Shown: positions 7,301 to 14,635, numbered from the stretch's first letter. The stretch is 18,505 nt of DNA from an uncultured Collinsella sp. (GCA_900546085.1 URBS01000028.1:1-18505), one strand, 5' to 3'. Notes: generated from the sequence alone by a model not told the origin. Made by a program: numbers and translations.

Positions 7301-7839
7301 AGGAGTTCACGCTCCAGCTTGCGACCGACACAGATTTTACGGATATCGTTAGCAGCAAGTCCACCACTGCCGACGGCGACAAGTCCCAGACCCTGAGCTT
7401 CGACAAGATTGATTACAAACTCGATCAACTCGACCAGCTCGCGTCTGGCCCCGCTGGCCGTGGTGCTTCCAAGACCTTCACGTACTACGTGCGCGAGAAA
7501 GACGACGGTTCGCTGTTCTCGCACTATACGTACGACAAGTCGGTCTATCAGATTACGGTTAACGCGACTGACGACTCTAACCACCATATCGACGTCACTG
7601 CGACCTACAAGCAGATTCAGGATCGTGATGGCAAGCCAGTGACCAACGACACGGGCCGCGAACTCACTGAAAGTTCCACCCCCACCTTCACCAACACCTA
7701 CTCCACCTCTTTGCCCCTTTCTGGTATGTCGGGCGTCACTCTGACGTACCTTGCCGGCGCGGTGGTGCTTTGCGCTGCTGCGGCCTGGATGCACATTCGT
7801 CGCAAGGCGAATGCGAAGGGAGGTAAGCGTCGTGAATAA
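4399..7839 (+). CDS. Large sortase-anchored pilus adhesin with beta-helix and FctA-like isopeptide domains (probable tip pilin)
   Basis: This is a predicted surface protein of 1146 residues. The signal peptide spans about residues 1-45, with a hydrophobic core after ATRR and likely cleavage after AIA. An acidic, low-complexity linker follows (about 60-135). Residues about 150-640 are full of GGG, GN and SGG turns in a repeated rhythm (for example VSGGVIAGNSAPSGGGVY), which is typical of a right-handed parallel beta-helix as in pectate-lyase-like adhesins. Two FctA/Spy0128-type domains follow: about 760-895 (ATKKLEGRKLNDGEFSF to YYLVEDPGG and YDSSVYKIVVTA) and about 945-1100 (TYYVREKDDG, YDKSVYQITVNA). 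The sorting signal is LPLSG (1105-1109), a variant of LPXTG, then a hydrophobic helix and a basic tail. It is first in the operon, with an 8-base overlap with the next gene. A run of nine G at codons 58-61 could make it phase-variable. The ligand is unknown. Confidence 0.88.
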   Translation: MKANSDKSKQSNKATRRVLAGVLCGASVLSLVLSLVMPPISQAIANDAQTVSTEETVMGGGSSSESTDVGNTNNGDTENQNSDDAAGDDEIQQEEQPKDESQAEENEAIDDGAGSSAEEAVASEETATDIKNAGDLQGKLLGVEENQTASFTLAADIDFPGEITLNKGGSNITLDLSGHKIKHSSADKPLFNVAGGASLTIRDSAQVGETVSEGQQLADQGQSLNADNYDKNAAKYGKNAELTYDNDNIPSNLTYYVTESSPSGTGTTETLVKHDVEIKGAIVACGGNANLKLINLYNNNGKGGTFNLVSGVITQKQGGSVSSLVYAENGSTVNMRGGYVCGASGSGAGGGIEIHGNSTLEVSGGVIAGNSAPSGGGVYAKDSTVNITNGVISGNSTLATGVGFGGGIMAEGGSVTVSGGYITNNKYANYCGNDGNGDHGGAGLAAKNGTHVTISGGQITGNYSEEAGGGVYVTDIEHQGASSRKTMAWLNITGGTIASNVSFRSEGAGIRVGQMVDAMIKGTSNSNPVYITNNHCMSRFDWGGGGIFVQGDSKVASNAGRLFVYNSYISSNEAGGYGGGVAVCPTGKTLVTGTDGTAIFGNTSAGNEQNANDYESVSNTGNNGTPHLSGGGHGKDQDSDAYNAEVFRENGHADFFLAAEGHTTPIAAVIGKMLGGGDAKYRGSLELQKAITIPANGGVQVYKSIGLSSDVKAQDPEAINARKAALEAGATFITGNYSWNHGGGIMSNGDLYMGAPEDTYVYPSLKLKATKKLEGRKLNDGEFSFTVYRKDSDDPLAGTTAGTTFNRDVCTEVGTAANDAEGSITFDLGEQFASSGAGNEITYYLVEDPGGDSGITYDSSVYKIVVTAEDTKTLLMSVPSKENSSQLKDLYIHNYTIKNVGVTKYEFRESSGKWENVKARSKVQKSGDYYPIICEGDSTTFTNKFTPYDSKGSWTPMATKVVEGGEMKEFTLQLATDTDFTDIVSSKSTTADGDKSQTLSFDKIDYKLDQLDQLASGPAGRGASKTFTYYVREKDDGSLFSHYTYDKSVYQITVNATDDSNHHIDVTATYKQIQDRDGKPVTNDTGRELTESSTPTFTNTYSTSLPLSGMSGVTLTYLAGAVVLCAAAAWMHIRRKANAKGGKRRE
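4572..4580 (+). repeat. Homopolymer tract of nine G inside the tip adhesin gene
   Basis: Nine consecutive G lie at codons 58-61, about 13 residues after the predicted signal peptidase site. With nine G the frame is open. With eight G the frame meets TAG eleven codons after ATG 4570, and with ten G it meets TGA after seven. Such tracts are prone to slippage in replication and transcription, so this is a probable contingency switch. Confidence 0.8.
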
Positions 7840-9481
7840 GAAAGTTTGCTCCTTCCCGATCTTGTTTGCGCTGCTTACCCTCCTGATCGGCACCTGCGCG
7901 GTTGTGTTCCCCGCATCCGCGCAGGCCGCGCCGACCTCGACCGGTTCCATCACGGTGAGCGGCACCGTGGCGCGCAGCTACGACGCCTACCAGATCTTTA
8001 GCGCCAACGTCGTCGACGGCGACAGCGACGCCAAGATCGCCACCGACCTCGCCTGGGCAAGCGACGCCGTGCGCGACGCCGCGCTGCCTGTGCTGCACAG
8101 CGCCGGCATGCCCAATTCCCAGACCACCGCGCAGGAAGCTGCCGAGTGGCTCAACACCGATTCCCACCTTACGAGCGCGCTGAGCGCGCAGCTCGCTCGT
8201 TCCCTCCAGAGCTCTGGCACCGAGCTCGCGGCCCTCAACGCGGGCACGGCGGCCGAGCTGCCCTGCGGCTACTGGCTCATCGTCGCCGACGACGACGCCA
8301 TCGCCCAGGGCGAGGCCGGCACCGCGCCGATCATGGCCCTGGTGGGCGGCAGCGCCGTCACCGTCAAGCCCAAGGCCGCGACCCCCAAGGTGGCCAAGCA
8401 CGTGCTGGAGGACAGCACCGCCGCATGGCAGAAGGCCGCCGACGCCACGGTCGCCGACGACCTGTACTGGCGCCTCTCTGCCACGGTCCCGGCGGGGCTC
8501 ACGGCCTACGACACCTACGCGGTGCGGTTCGTCGACACCATGAGCGCGGGGCTCGACCCCTCCAAGGTGGCCGCGAGCATGCGCGTGTACGTGGCGGCGG
8601 GCGCGGACGGTGGCTTCGACGCCGTCCGAGCCGACACCGAGCCCGCGAAGGGCTGGACCGACATCACGGCCCAGTGCGCCACCAAGGTAGCGGTTGACGG
8701 AACCTTCACCGTGCGTACCGGCGACCTCATCGCCGCGCTCGGCGGGGCCGACGCCTTCACCGCGGGCGCCCGCGTGGTCGCCGTGTACAACGCGCCGCTC
8801 AACAGCGCGTGCAACCACGGCATCGCGAAGGGCAACCCCAACGAGGTCTACCTGCGTTACCCGCGCTCTCCCTTTGCCGACCAGTTCAGCGATGCCGGCT
8901 TCACTCGCACGCCGAGCGATGATGCGTGCGCCTACACCTGGGATCTCGCGCTCACCAAGCGCGGCAGCGACGGCGACAAGCCGCTTGCCGGGGCGGTCCT
9001 GAGCATCGCCGACGACCGCGGCCGCACGCTAGCGGCCGATGGCACGTGGGATGCGGAGGGCAAGGCCACCGTCACCACGGGCGAGGACGGCCGCGTGACC
9101 GTCTCGGGCGTGGACTCGGGCAAGCTGGAGGTCCGCGAGCTTAAGGCGCCCAAGGGCTACACCGCCTTTGAGGGCACGTGCTGCGTGACGGTCAAGGCCG
9201 AGGGCCTGGATGTCGACCAGGTGGCGGCCGCCAAGCCTAAGCTCACCATTACGGCCGAGTCGCCCCTGCGCGCCGACAGCGCGGACGGGTCGACGGGCAG
9301 CCTGGAGGCGTCGCTCATCAACACGCCCGCCGGCACGCCCCCTAGCATCTTCACCGGAGGCTTTATGCCCTCGACTGGCGATATGGCAATGTACGCCGTG
9401 GCCGCCGCAGCGGTCGCTGGGGCTGCGCTCATCGTGGTCGCGCTCCTGGTCAAGCGGGGAGGCGGCAGCCATAAAGAGTAG
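7832..9481 (+). CDS. Sortase-anchored fimbrial pilin with variant MPSTG signal (probable minor or basal pilin)
   Basis: This is a 549-residue secreted protein. The GTG start at 7832 overlaps the previous gene by 8 bases and has AAGGGAGG (7816-7823) upstream, so translation is probably coupled. The signal peptide ends near SAQA|AP (about residue 33). The N-terminal domain (SYDAYQIFSANVVDG...) is shared with the next pilin. VKPK at about 177-181 resembles the YPK pilin motif whose lysine is used for polymerisation. A D2-type isopeptide domain follows, then a Cna_B/SpaA-like domain with the E-box LEVRELKAPKGY (Glu 436). The anchor is MPSTG (512-516), a hydrophobic helix and KRGGGSHKE. That signal differs from those of its two neighbours, so it may be read by a different (housekeeping) sortase, as expected of a basal pilin. 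Third codon positions are almost all G or C, unlike the adjacent pilin genes. Confidence 0.87.
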   Translation: MNKKVCSFPILFALLTLLIGTCAVVFPASAQAAPTSTGSITVSGTVARSYDAYQIFSANVVDGDSDAKIATDLAWASDAVRDAALPVLHSAGMPNSQTTAQEAAEWLNTDSHLTSALSAQLARSLQSSGTELAALNAGTAAELPCGYWLIVADDDAIAQGEAGTAPIMALVGGSAVTVKPKAATPKVAKHVLEDSTAAWQKAADATVADDLYWRLSATVPAGLTAYDTYAVRFVDTMSAGLDPSKVAASMRVYVAAGADGGFDAVRADTEPAKGWTDITAQCATKVAVDGTFTVRTGDLIAALGGADAFTAGARVVAVYNAPLNSACNHGIAKGNPNEVYLRYPRSPFADQFSDAGFTRTPSDDACAYTWDLALTKRGSDGDKPLAGAVLSIADDRGRTLAADGTWDAEGKATVTTGEDGRVTVSGVDSGKLEVRELKAPKGYTAFEGTCCVTVKAEGLDVDQVAAAKPKLTITAESPLRADSADGSTGSLEASLINTPAGTPPSIFTGGFMPSTGDMAMYAVAAAAVAGAALIVVALLVKRGGGSHKE

Positions 9482-9589
9482 CTGGCAGCCCCACCGAGAG
9501 CGGGGCGAGACGTAACGAAGCAGATGCTAAGACACAGACAGATGATGATCGATCAAATGAGAATCAAACGGAAAACGGAGGAAAAGAAG

Positions 9590-11338
9590 ATGAGCATGAG
9601 CAAGAACATCGCACGCCTGGCAGTAACCGCCGGCCTCACAGCAGCGCTGAGCTTCGGCGGCGTCATGGCTCCGGTGACCATGGCGTTTGCTTCAGATGCG
9701 GCGGCTGCCACGACCAATAGCATCACCATCAATAAGAACACTGAGAACGGCGATGTGAAGTACAAGGCATACCAGATCTTTAAGGCCGATGTCGTGGACA
9801 AGAACGGGAAGAAGGTCGCGTCCAACGTCGATTGGGCCGACGGACTATCTGACACTGCTAGGAATGGCATCATTGCCGCCATAAGGAGTGACGAGAAAGG
9901 CGGCGAGCTTCCCGGGATTCCCTCTGCACAGGACGTCGCCGACTGGATGGCCACATATCTCCAGGATGCTTCTCAGATTGTGAACAATGGTGATTTGCTC
10001 GATACGATTGCTAGCTGTGTCAAGGACACTACTCCTGTCACGCCAAGGGGAGCTTCTACCGCTGCTTTCGCCGCGGACATCTCAGTATCATTTGATAACT
10101 CTGGCTACTATCTCTTCCTGACGGACGTTGACTCTATCGGCACTGCGGATAGCTATTCCGGCAAAAAGCAGACTGGCACTTCGCCGATCTTCGCTGTTGT
10201 GGGCGGCAATGCTGTTGAGGTTACCGAGAAGACCGGTATTCCTACGGTTACAAAGAAGATTAAGGACGACAAGCTCGGCAGCGATTGGGCCGACAAGGCT
10301 GACTCACAGGTTGGCCAGGTTGTTCACTATCAGCTGACCGGCACCGTTGCCGAAAATGTTGCCTCGTTCGGCACCTATTACTACGAGTTCCACGACGAAC
10401 TCTCTGCCGGTCTAATTGCCGATGAAAATTCGGTCAAGGTTACGGTTTATGCGAATGACCACGATACGACCGGAACTGAGGTTCAACTTCCTGATGGCGC
10501 GGTTAATTACGATACGACTGGAAACAATAATCTTCTGACGGTTAAGTTTGAAAATCTGAAGACTGTGACCGCTAAGGATGACTCCCCTGCAATTGTCATT
10601 ACCAAAGACTCCAAGGTCGTCGTCACTTACACCGCAAAACTCAATCCCGCGAAGGCTGAGAAGGTTACCGTTGGCAGCACGGGCAACGACAACGAAGTTA
10701 AGCTCATCTATTCCAACAATCCCATGAGCGGAGGAAAGGGTGAGTCTGTGCCCGACACCGTCCGTGACTACACCTACGCGCTTGAGCTTATCAAGCAGGA
10801 TGCTGATTCTGATGCTACTAAAATTGACAATGTAGAGTTCACCATCCAGGCAACCGATCCTGACGATGCTGGCTCCAAGGGTATGTATGTCGGCAGCGAT
10901 GGCGTTCTTGTCGATAAGGCCTATAAGTTCAAAACAGCGAATGGCGGCAAGATTAATGTCAAGGGTCTCGATGCTGGTACCTACACGGTGCACGAGGTCG
11001 AGGGCAGCAACCCTGGCTACAATACGCTGGACGACTTTACCTTCAAAATCACGTCTGAGGGTCTTGATAAAGACGAGGGTGTGGCGCTCGACGAAAAAAC
11101 AGCTGTAAATACGCTGAAGGTTACTGTGCAGAAGAGTGACTCCGCCACTATGGTTACCCCGTCAGTCGAGGACGGTACCGTCACCCTTACCGTCAAGAAC
11201 AAGAAGGGCTCCAACCTCCCGCTGACCGGTCTCAACGGCGTGACCTTCACTTGGATCGCTGGTGGCGCGGTGCTGTGCATCGGCGTGGCGCACCTCATCC
11301 GCAGCCGTAAGCAGGCTGAGGAGTCCGAGCAGGAGTAA
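9590..11338 (+). CDS. Sortase-anchored LPLTG fimbrial pilin (probable shaft pilin)
   Basis: This is a 582-residue secreted protein. The ATG at 9590 follows GGAGG (9577-9581) by eight bases; an in-frame ATG at 9524 lacks such a site. The signal peptide probably ends at AFA|SD (residue 34). The N-terminal domain (YKAYQIFKADVVDK...) matches that of the preceding pilin. IPTVTKKIKDDK then leads into a fimbrial D2 isopeptide-forming domain (YYYEFHDELSAGL), followed by a Cna_B/SpaA-like domain (YALELIKQD to the E-box-like TYTVHEVEGSNPGY). The anchor is LPLTG (543-547), a hydrophobic helix and a charged tail. As the only canonical LPXTG pilin of the locus it is the best candidate for the polymerised backbone. 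It lies 108 bases after the previous gene with no clear terminator between, so it is probably co-transcribed. A strong terminator follows 100 bases downstream. Confidence 0.88.
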   Translation: MSMSKNIARLAVTAGLTAALSFGGVMAPVTMAFASDAAAATTNSITINKNTENGDVKYKAYQIFKADVVDKNGKKVASNVDWADGLSDTARNGIIAAIRSDEKGGELPGIPSAQDVADWMATYLQDASQIVNNGDLLDTIASCVKDTTPVTPRGASTAAFAADISVSFDNSGYYLFLTDVDSIGTADSYSGKKQTGTSPIFAVVGGNAVEVTEKTGIPTVTKKIKDDKLGSDWADKADSQVGQVVHYQLTGTVAENVASFGTYYYEFHDELSAGLIADENSVKVTVYANDHDTTGTEVQLPDGAVNYDTTGNNNLLTVKFENLKTVTAKDDSPAIVITKDSKVVVTYTAKLNPAKAEKVTVGSTGNDNEVKLIYSNNPMSGGKGESVPDTVRDYTYALELIKQDADSDATKIDNVEFTIQATDPDDAGSKGMYVGSDGVLVDKAYKFKTANGGKINVKGLDAGTYTVHEVEGSNPGYNTLDDFTFKITSEGLDKDEGVALDEKTAVNTLKVTVQKSDSATMVTPSVEDGTVTLTVKNKKGSNLPLTGLNGVTFTWIAGGAVLCIGVAHLIRSRKQAEESEQE

Positions 11339-11440
11339 CGCTCGCTCACCCATCCCTTTGGCAGGTGGGATGTGATGGCCATGAGACTTGCGGACACTTT
11401 TCTCGTCCATCCACGTTCTTGCTTTGCCATTCATTTTTCG

Positions 11441-11476
11441 GGGCAGACTCCGCACTGGAGTCTGCCCTGTTTTTTT
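11441..11476 (+). terminator. Rho-independent terminator of the pilin operon
   Basis: GGGCAGACTCC (11441-11451) pairs perfectly with GGAGTCTGCCC (11457-11467) around the loop GCACT. TG and then seven T (11470-11476) follow. It ends the pilin transcript well before the sortase gene. Confidence 0.95.
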
Positions 11477-11494
11477 GGGACAACGAAGCCAGCC

Positions 11495-11760
11495 TCCACC
11501 GTCCGATGCGGGTACGTTCGTCATCGCGTTTCTTGACTCGTATGAGGTTCGGATTAAGGTCCGTAGGCGCACGCGCGGTGCGGACGGTGGACGGCATTTG
11601 CGCCGCAAGCGCAAATAAGAATGCCCGGGGGGTCGGATCCCGGGCATTTAACTAAAGCTGAAAACTAGGCTACCCGCGCTCCTAAGTACTTACGCGGGGT
11701 GCGTCGTTTTCTATTGACATTGTATCCCGAATCGCCCAGCCGATTCGGGACATTTTGAAA
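11495..11760. other. Gene-free stretch with a long inverted repeat and four hairpins
   Basis: No convincing gene is present. TCCACCGTCCG (11495-11505) and CGGACGGTGGA (11581-11591) form a perfect 11-base inverted repeat 75 bases apart. Four compact dyads follow: ATTTGCGC/GCGCAAAT (11596-11616), ATGCCCGGG/CCCGGGCAT (11621-11647), CCCGCG/CGCGGG (11673-11698, enclosing the palindrome TAAGTACTTA) and TCCCGAATCG/CGATTCGGGA (11725-11750). None has a long T-run. This could be a structured RNA, a control region for the next two genes or the scar of an insertion. It matches no RNA family I know. Confidence 0.5.
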
Positions 11761-11813
11761 ACTCAAATGCTGGCCCATGCATGAAAGGAAGCTCGTTAAT
11801 TCCGAAAATTATG

Positions 11814-11837
11814 TATAATTCCAATATAAACTGGAAT
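11814..11837 (+). promoter_or_regulatory. Candidate -10 box and operator dyad of the regulator/nucleotidyltransferase pair
   Basis: TATAAT (11814-11819) is a perfect -10 hexamer, though no good -35 lies 16-18 bases upstream. ATTCCA (11818-11823) and TGGAAT (11832-11837), eight bases apart, form an inverted repeat over the end of the -10 box and the expected start point. This is a natural site for autorepression by the winged-helix protein encoded just downstream. Confidence 0.45.
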
Positions 11838-11849
11838 CAAACGAAAACG

Positions 11850-12818
11850 ATGGAAATGAACGAAGCGCTAATCTACCTACAAGAAGCACTAGGCCTCTCC
11901 GCCAAGACCAAAACTTGGCCTGGATCCGCACGCTTGCCGCTGCATCTGCGGGCGATTGAGGTCCGCGCTGTTGACGCAAACGGTTTTTCGTTTTTGCTTG
12001 CAAGTTTGCCTACTGGCGTCGGGCTTCCCGAGGCTAAGAGAGTCTATAGTCAGCTAGCCTTGCGCGCGGAGACTCCTGTTGCCGTTTCGTTTCCTGATGC
12101 CGATGCACGTCAGCGCAAAGCATTGGTCGCACAAGGGATTCCGTTTGTCTGCCCAGGTAGACAGGCTTTTCTTCCATTTATGGGGACGGCCTGCACGGAG
12201 AGGGGCAGTGTCCGGTTTCACAATCACGCGACCAAGATGTCACCCAACGCGCAGGCTGCCGCAATCTGGGGAGCAGCCCAGGAGCCATATCGTCCCTATG
12301 ACCTTTGTCGTGCGCTTGGGATCTCGGCAAGCCGTGCGAGTGAGGCCATAACCGAGCTTGTTGACAGGGGACTCGCGAGGCGTGAGCGTTGCGAGCGACG
12401 TGTCGTCGTGTTCCCTGTTGCCGTTGATCTTCTGCTTAGCGAGCACATGGCAGAGCTCTCCTCGCCTGTCTCGAAGGTCTTTTTTGCAAGGAAGACGCCG
12501 CAGATCGACTATCTTGTTGACGCCGGGGAGACGGCGCTCGCCGCGCGTTCGATGCTCGCTGCGCCGGGCATGGAACAAAAGGCCGTCTTAAGAAGTACAT
12601 GGCGTCAACTGAGCGACCTCGAAGTCGCAGACGGGGAGTTGCCGGATAACGAGACGGCGATGATCCAAGTGTGGCGCTATGCGCCTGTGTTTGCCGACTC
12701 CTCCTGCGTCGATGACATTTCGCTTGCGCTATCTTTGGCGGCAATCGACGATGAGCGAATTCAGCTCGAAGTCGATCGCATGTTTGGAAAGGAATATCCA
12801 TGGCAAGAAGCGCTGTAG
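11850..12818 (+). CDS. Winged-helix regulator, AbiEi-like (putative antitoxin of a type IV toxin-antitoxin-like pair)
   Basis: This protein is about 322 residues long. Residues about 132-182 (AIWGAAQEPYRPYDLCRALG, then SRASEAITELVDRGLARRE) look like a MarR-type winged helix-turn-helix. The C-terminal half contains the phrase DYLVDAGETALAARSML, similar in style to AbiEi-family antitoxins, though I cannot prove membership. The start is uncertain: ATGs at 11781 and 11811 are also in frame, but they lie upstream of or inside the candidate promoter, and no start has a clear Shine-Dalgarno. It overlaps the next gene by 19 bases, an arrangement common for antitoxin-toxin pairs. Codon use is less GC-rich than in the gat or sortase genes, which hints at separate acquisition. 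Alternatively it is an ordinary transcription factor for the pilus locus. Confidence 0.6.
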   Translation: MEMNEALIYLQEALGLSAKTKTWPGSARLPLHLRAIEVRAVDANGFSFLLASLPTGVGLPEAKRVYSQLALRAETPVAVSFPDADARQRKALVAQGIPFVCPGRQAFLPFMGTACTERGSVRFHNHATKMSPNAQAAAIWGAAQEPYRPYDLCRALGISASRASEAITELVDRGLARRERCERRVVVFPVAVDLLLSEHMAELSSPVSKVFFARKTPQIDYLVDAGETALAARSMLAAPGMEQKAVLRSTWRQLSDLEVADGELPDNETAMIQVWRYAPVFADSSCVDDISLALSLAAIDDERIQLEVDRMFGKEYPWQEAL

Positions 12819-13573
12819 AAGGTCTCCAAGAATTTCAGCAGCATATGCAAGAAGCTGCAGGATCGTATGCTCTTATCGGCGGCACGGCATGCGACATTTT
12901 GCTCGCGGAGGCGGGACTTCCGTTTAGGATGACTCACGATTTTGATGTGGTAATTGTCGCCGATGACCGGTTGCCTCAGACGGCAGAAGCTATATGGACT
13001 TTGGTGCGTGATGGCGGCTACCGCTGCGGCTGGGGTGAAGGCAAAGGCTCATGTTTTTATCGGTTTACAGAGCCTAAGAGGCCGGGTTACCCCCATATGA
13101 TCGAACTCTTCGCGAAGTGCCCCGACTTTCTAAAGGGTCGTGAGGGGATTGATGTGGCGCCAATTCACGTTGATGAAAACATAAGCAGTCTTTCGGCAAT
13201 TTTGTTGGACGATGCTTACTACAGCTTGTTCCTTCAGGGAATTCGGACCGTAGACGGCGTTTCGGTCCTGGGTACGGAATACATTGTCCCGTTCAAAGCG
13301 AAGGCGTATCTCGACCTAAAAGCTAGAAGGGAGGCGGGGGAGAACGTTGATTCGAAGAAGGTAAAAAAGCATAAACGCGATGCGCTGAGGCTTGCTCAGC
13401 TGCTTGGCGAGTCGGAAGGTGTCGACCCGGGCGAAGAACTGAAGGACGATATGCTTGCGTTTGTTAAAGATTGCGAGGTGGGCGACGTCAATCTGAAACA
13501 GATCGGGGTTGCGGGCGTAACGATGGCGCAGTTGCTCGAGACGATGAAAGCAACATATGGCTTGATTGGTTGA
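12800..13573 (+). CDS. AbiEii-like nucleotidyltransferase (putative type IV toxin)
   Basis: This is a 257-residue cytoplasmic protein with the signs of a DNA polymerase beta-type nucleotidyltransferase fold. ALIGGTA (residues 25-30) corresponds to the G[GS]-T/S motif, THDFDVV (Asp 47 and Asp 49) to the metal-binding D-x-D, MIELF (Glu 101) to the third acidic position, and KKHKRDALRL (Asp 194) to the C-terminal K..D motif. In AbiEii/MenT proteins this fold transfers nucleotides, for some members onto tRNA acceptor ends, and stops growth. Its start, ATG 12800, lies inside the preceding regulator gene, with GGAAAGGAA just upstream, so the pair is translationally linked. Toxin activity is inferred from the fold and the arrangement. 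A housekeeping nucleotidyltransferase or an antibiotic-modifying enzyme is less likely but possible. Confidence 0.65.
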   Translation: MARSAVEGLQEFQQHMQEAAGSYALIGGTACDILLAEAGLPFRMTHDFDVVIVADDRLPQTAEAIWTLVRDGGYRCGWGEGKGSCFYRFTEPKRPGYPHMIELFAKCPDFLKGREGIDVAPIHVDENISSLSAILLDDAYYSLFLQGIRTVDGVSVLGTEYIVPFKAKAYLDLKARREAGENVDSKKVKKHKRDALRLAQLLGESEGVDPGEELKDDMLAFVKDCEVGDVNLKQIGVAGVTMAQLLETMKATYGLIG

Positions 13574-13684
13574 GTGGGGTTACGTGGCCCGAACGGTGCA
13601 GCCTAGCTGCGTTGTCCGGCGCATGAGCTTGCTAATCGGCTATTATTTGTTTAGACAACCCGAGCTGTAGAGGAGTGACCGGCG

Positions 13685-14623
13685 ATGGTGCAGGGCGCCA
13701 AACATATGAAGAGCAATAACGCCGCGGACAACGGCGGCTCAAGCCCTCAGCCCAAACCTCAACCAAAGCCCAAGCGCCGTCGCAAGCGGCTGCCGCGCTG
13801 GGCCGACCGGCTCATCACCATCGTCATCATCCTTATCGGCGTGGGCCTTATGACTTGGCCGTGGATCTTGGACCGGCTCGAGGCCTCGGGCGTGTTTAAC
13901 CAGATCAGCACGGTGTCCAGCACCGTGGACGCGCTGTCTGCCGAGGAGCGCGAGCGCATCCTGCTCCAGGCGCGCTCCTTTAACGAGCAGCTGGCGGGCG
14001 AGGCCACCGAGCTTCCCGCCGACCAGATCGAGCCCTACGCCCAGCAGCTCATCTTTGACCGCGACCCCATGATGAGCTGGGTCGAGATCCCCTCAATCGA
14101 CGTGAGCATGCCCATCTACCACGGTACGAGCGAAGAAGTCCTTATGGCGGGCGTCGGCCACCTGGAGGGCACGAGCCTGCCGGTGGGCGGCACCTCGACG
14201 CACTGCGTGCTCACCGCGCACTCGGGCATGCGCAACCTGAGCATGTTCGACGACATCCACTCGCTGGAGCCCGGCGACCTGGTGCTGCTGCACACCATGA
14301 ACAAGACGCTCGCCTACAAGATGGTGGACTCCGAGGTCGTGCTGCCCGAGGAGATGGAGTCGCTGACTATCGAGCCCGGCGCCGACAAAGTGACGCTCGT
14401 CACCTGCACGCCCTACGGTGTAAACGACCATCGCCTGCTGGTGCATTGCGTGCGTACCAAGTACAGCAAGAAGGACGTCGACAAGCAAAAGTCGCTGGCC
14501 GGCCGCCACTGGGGCAAGCGTGAGTTTGCCGTGCTCATCGTGGTCGTAGCCATTGTGCTGTTGCTGCTGGACATCGTGATCCACGCGGTCCGCAAACGCC
14601 GCAAGGCCAAGGCCTCGGCATAA
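13685..14623 (+). CDS. Class C (pilus-assembly) sortase
   Basis: This is a 312-residue membrane transpeptidase that joins pilin subunits covalently through their sorting signals. A Pro/Lys/Arg-rich cytoplasmic N-terminus precedes a membrane helix (about 43-62). The catalytic domain follows, with His 179 in LTAHSGM, Cys 241 in TLVTCTPYG and Arg 250 in NDHRLLV. The block MPIYHGTSEEVLMAGVGHLE, then GTSLPVGG, is diagnostic of class C. RDPMMSW before it may correspond to the DP(F/W/Y) lid, but lacks the usual aromatic residue right after DP. A second membrane helix (about 282-303) and a basic tail end the protein, as in other class C enzymes. ATG 13685 has GAGGAG at 13669-13674. It is the only sortase in the window and probably serves the three pilins upstream, although a two-gene insertion and a terminator separate it from them. 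Confidence 0.93.
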   Translation: MVQGAKHMKSNNAADNGGSSPQPKPQPKPKRRRKRLPRWADRLITIVIILIGVGLMTWPWILDRLEASGVFNQISTVSSTVDALSAEERERILLQARSFNEQLAGEATELPADQIEPYAQQLIFDRDPMMSWVEIPSIDVSMPIYHGTSEEVLMAGVGHLEGTSLPVGGTSTHCVLTAHSGMRNLSMFDDIHSLEPGDLVLLHTMNKTLAYKMVDSEVVLPEEMESLTIEPGADKVTLVTCTPYGVNDHRLLVHCVRTKYSKKDVDKQKSLAGRHWGKREFAVLIVVVAIVLLLLDIVIHAVRKRRKAKASA

Positions 14624-14635
14624 GACATTCTCCAG

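Noticed and set aside
7736..8818. Open frame of 360 codons on the minus strand opposite the second pilin
   Set aside because: It is Arg/Gly/Val-rich with no recognisable domain, and the pilin on the other strand has a signal peptide, domains and an anchor.
11365..11655. Small plus-strand open frames (76-96 codons) after the third pilin
   Set aside because: They run through a perfect intrinsic terminator and hairpins, lack ribosome sites and show no protein features. The Arg/Lys-rich tail of one (ending near 11618) might be a gene remnant, but I cannot support that.
11714..11719. TTGACA as a -35 box for the regulator gene
   Set aside because: The hexamer is perfect, but the -10 position 16-18 bases downstream falls in a GC-rich hairpin with no TA-rich box.
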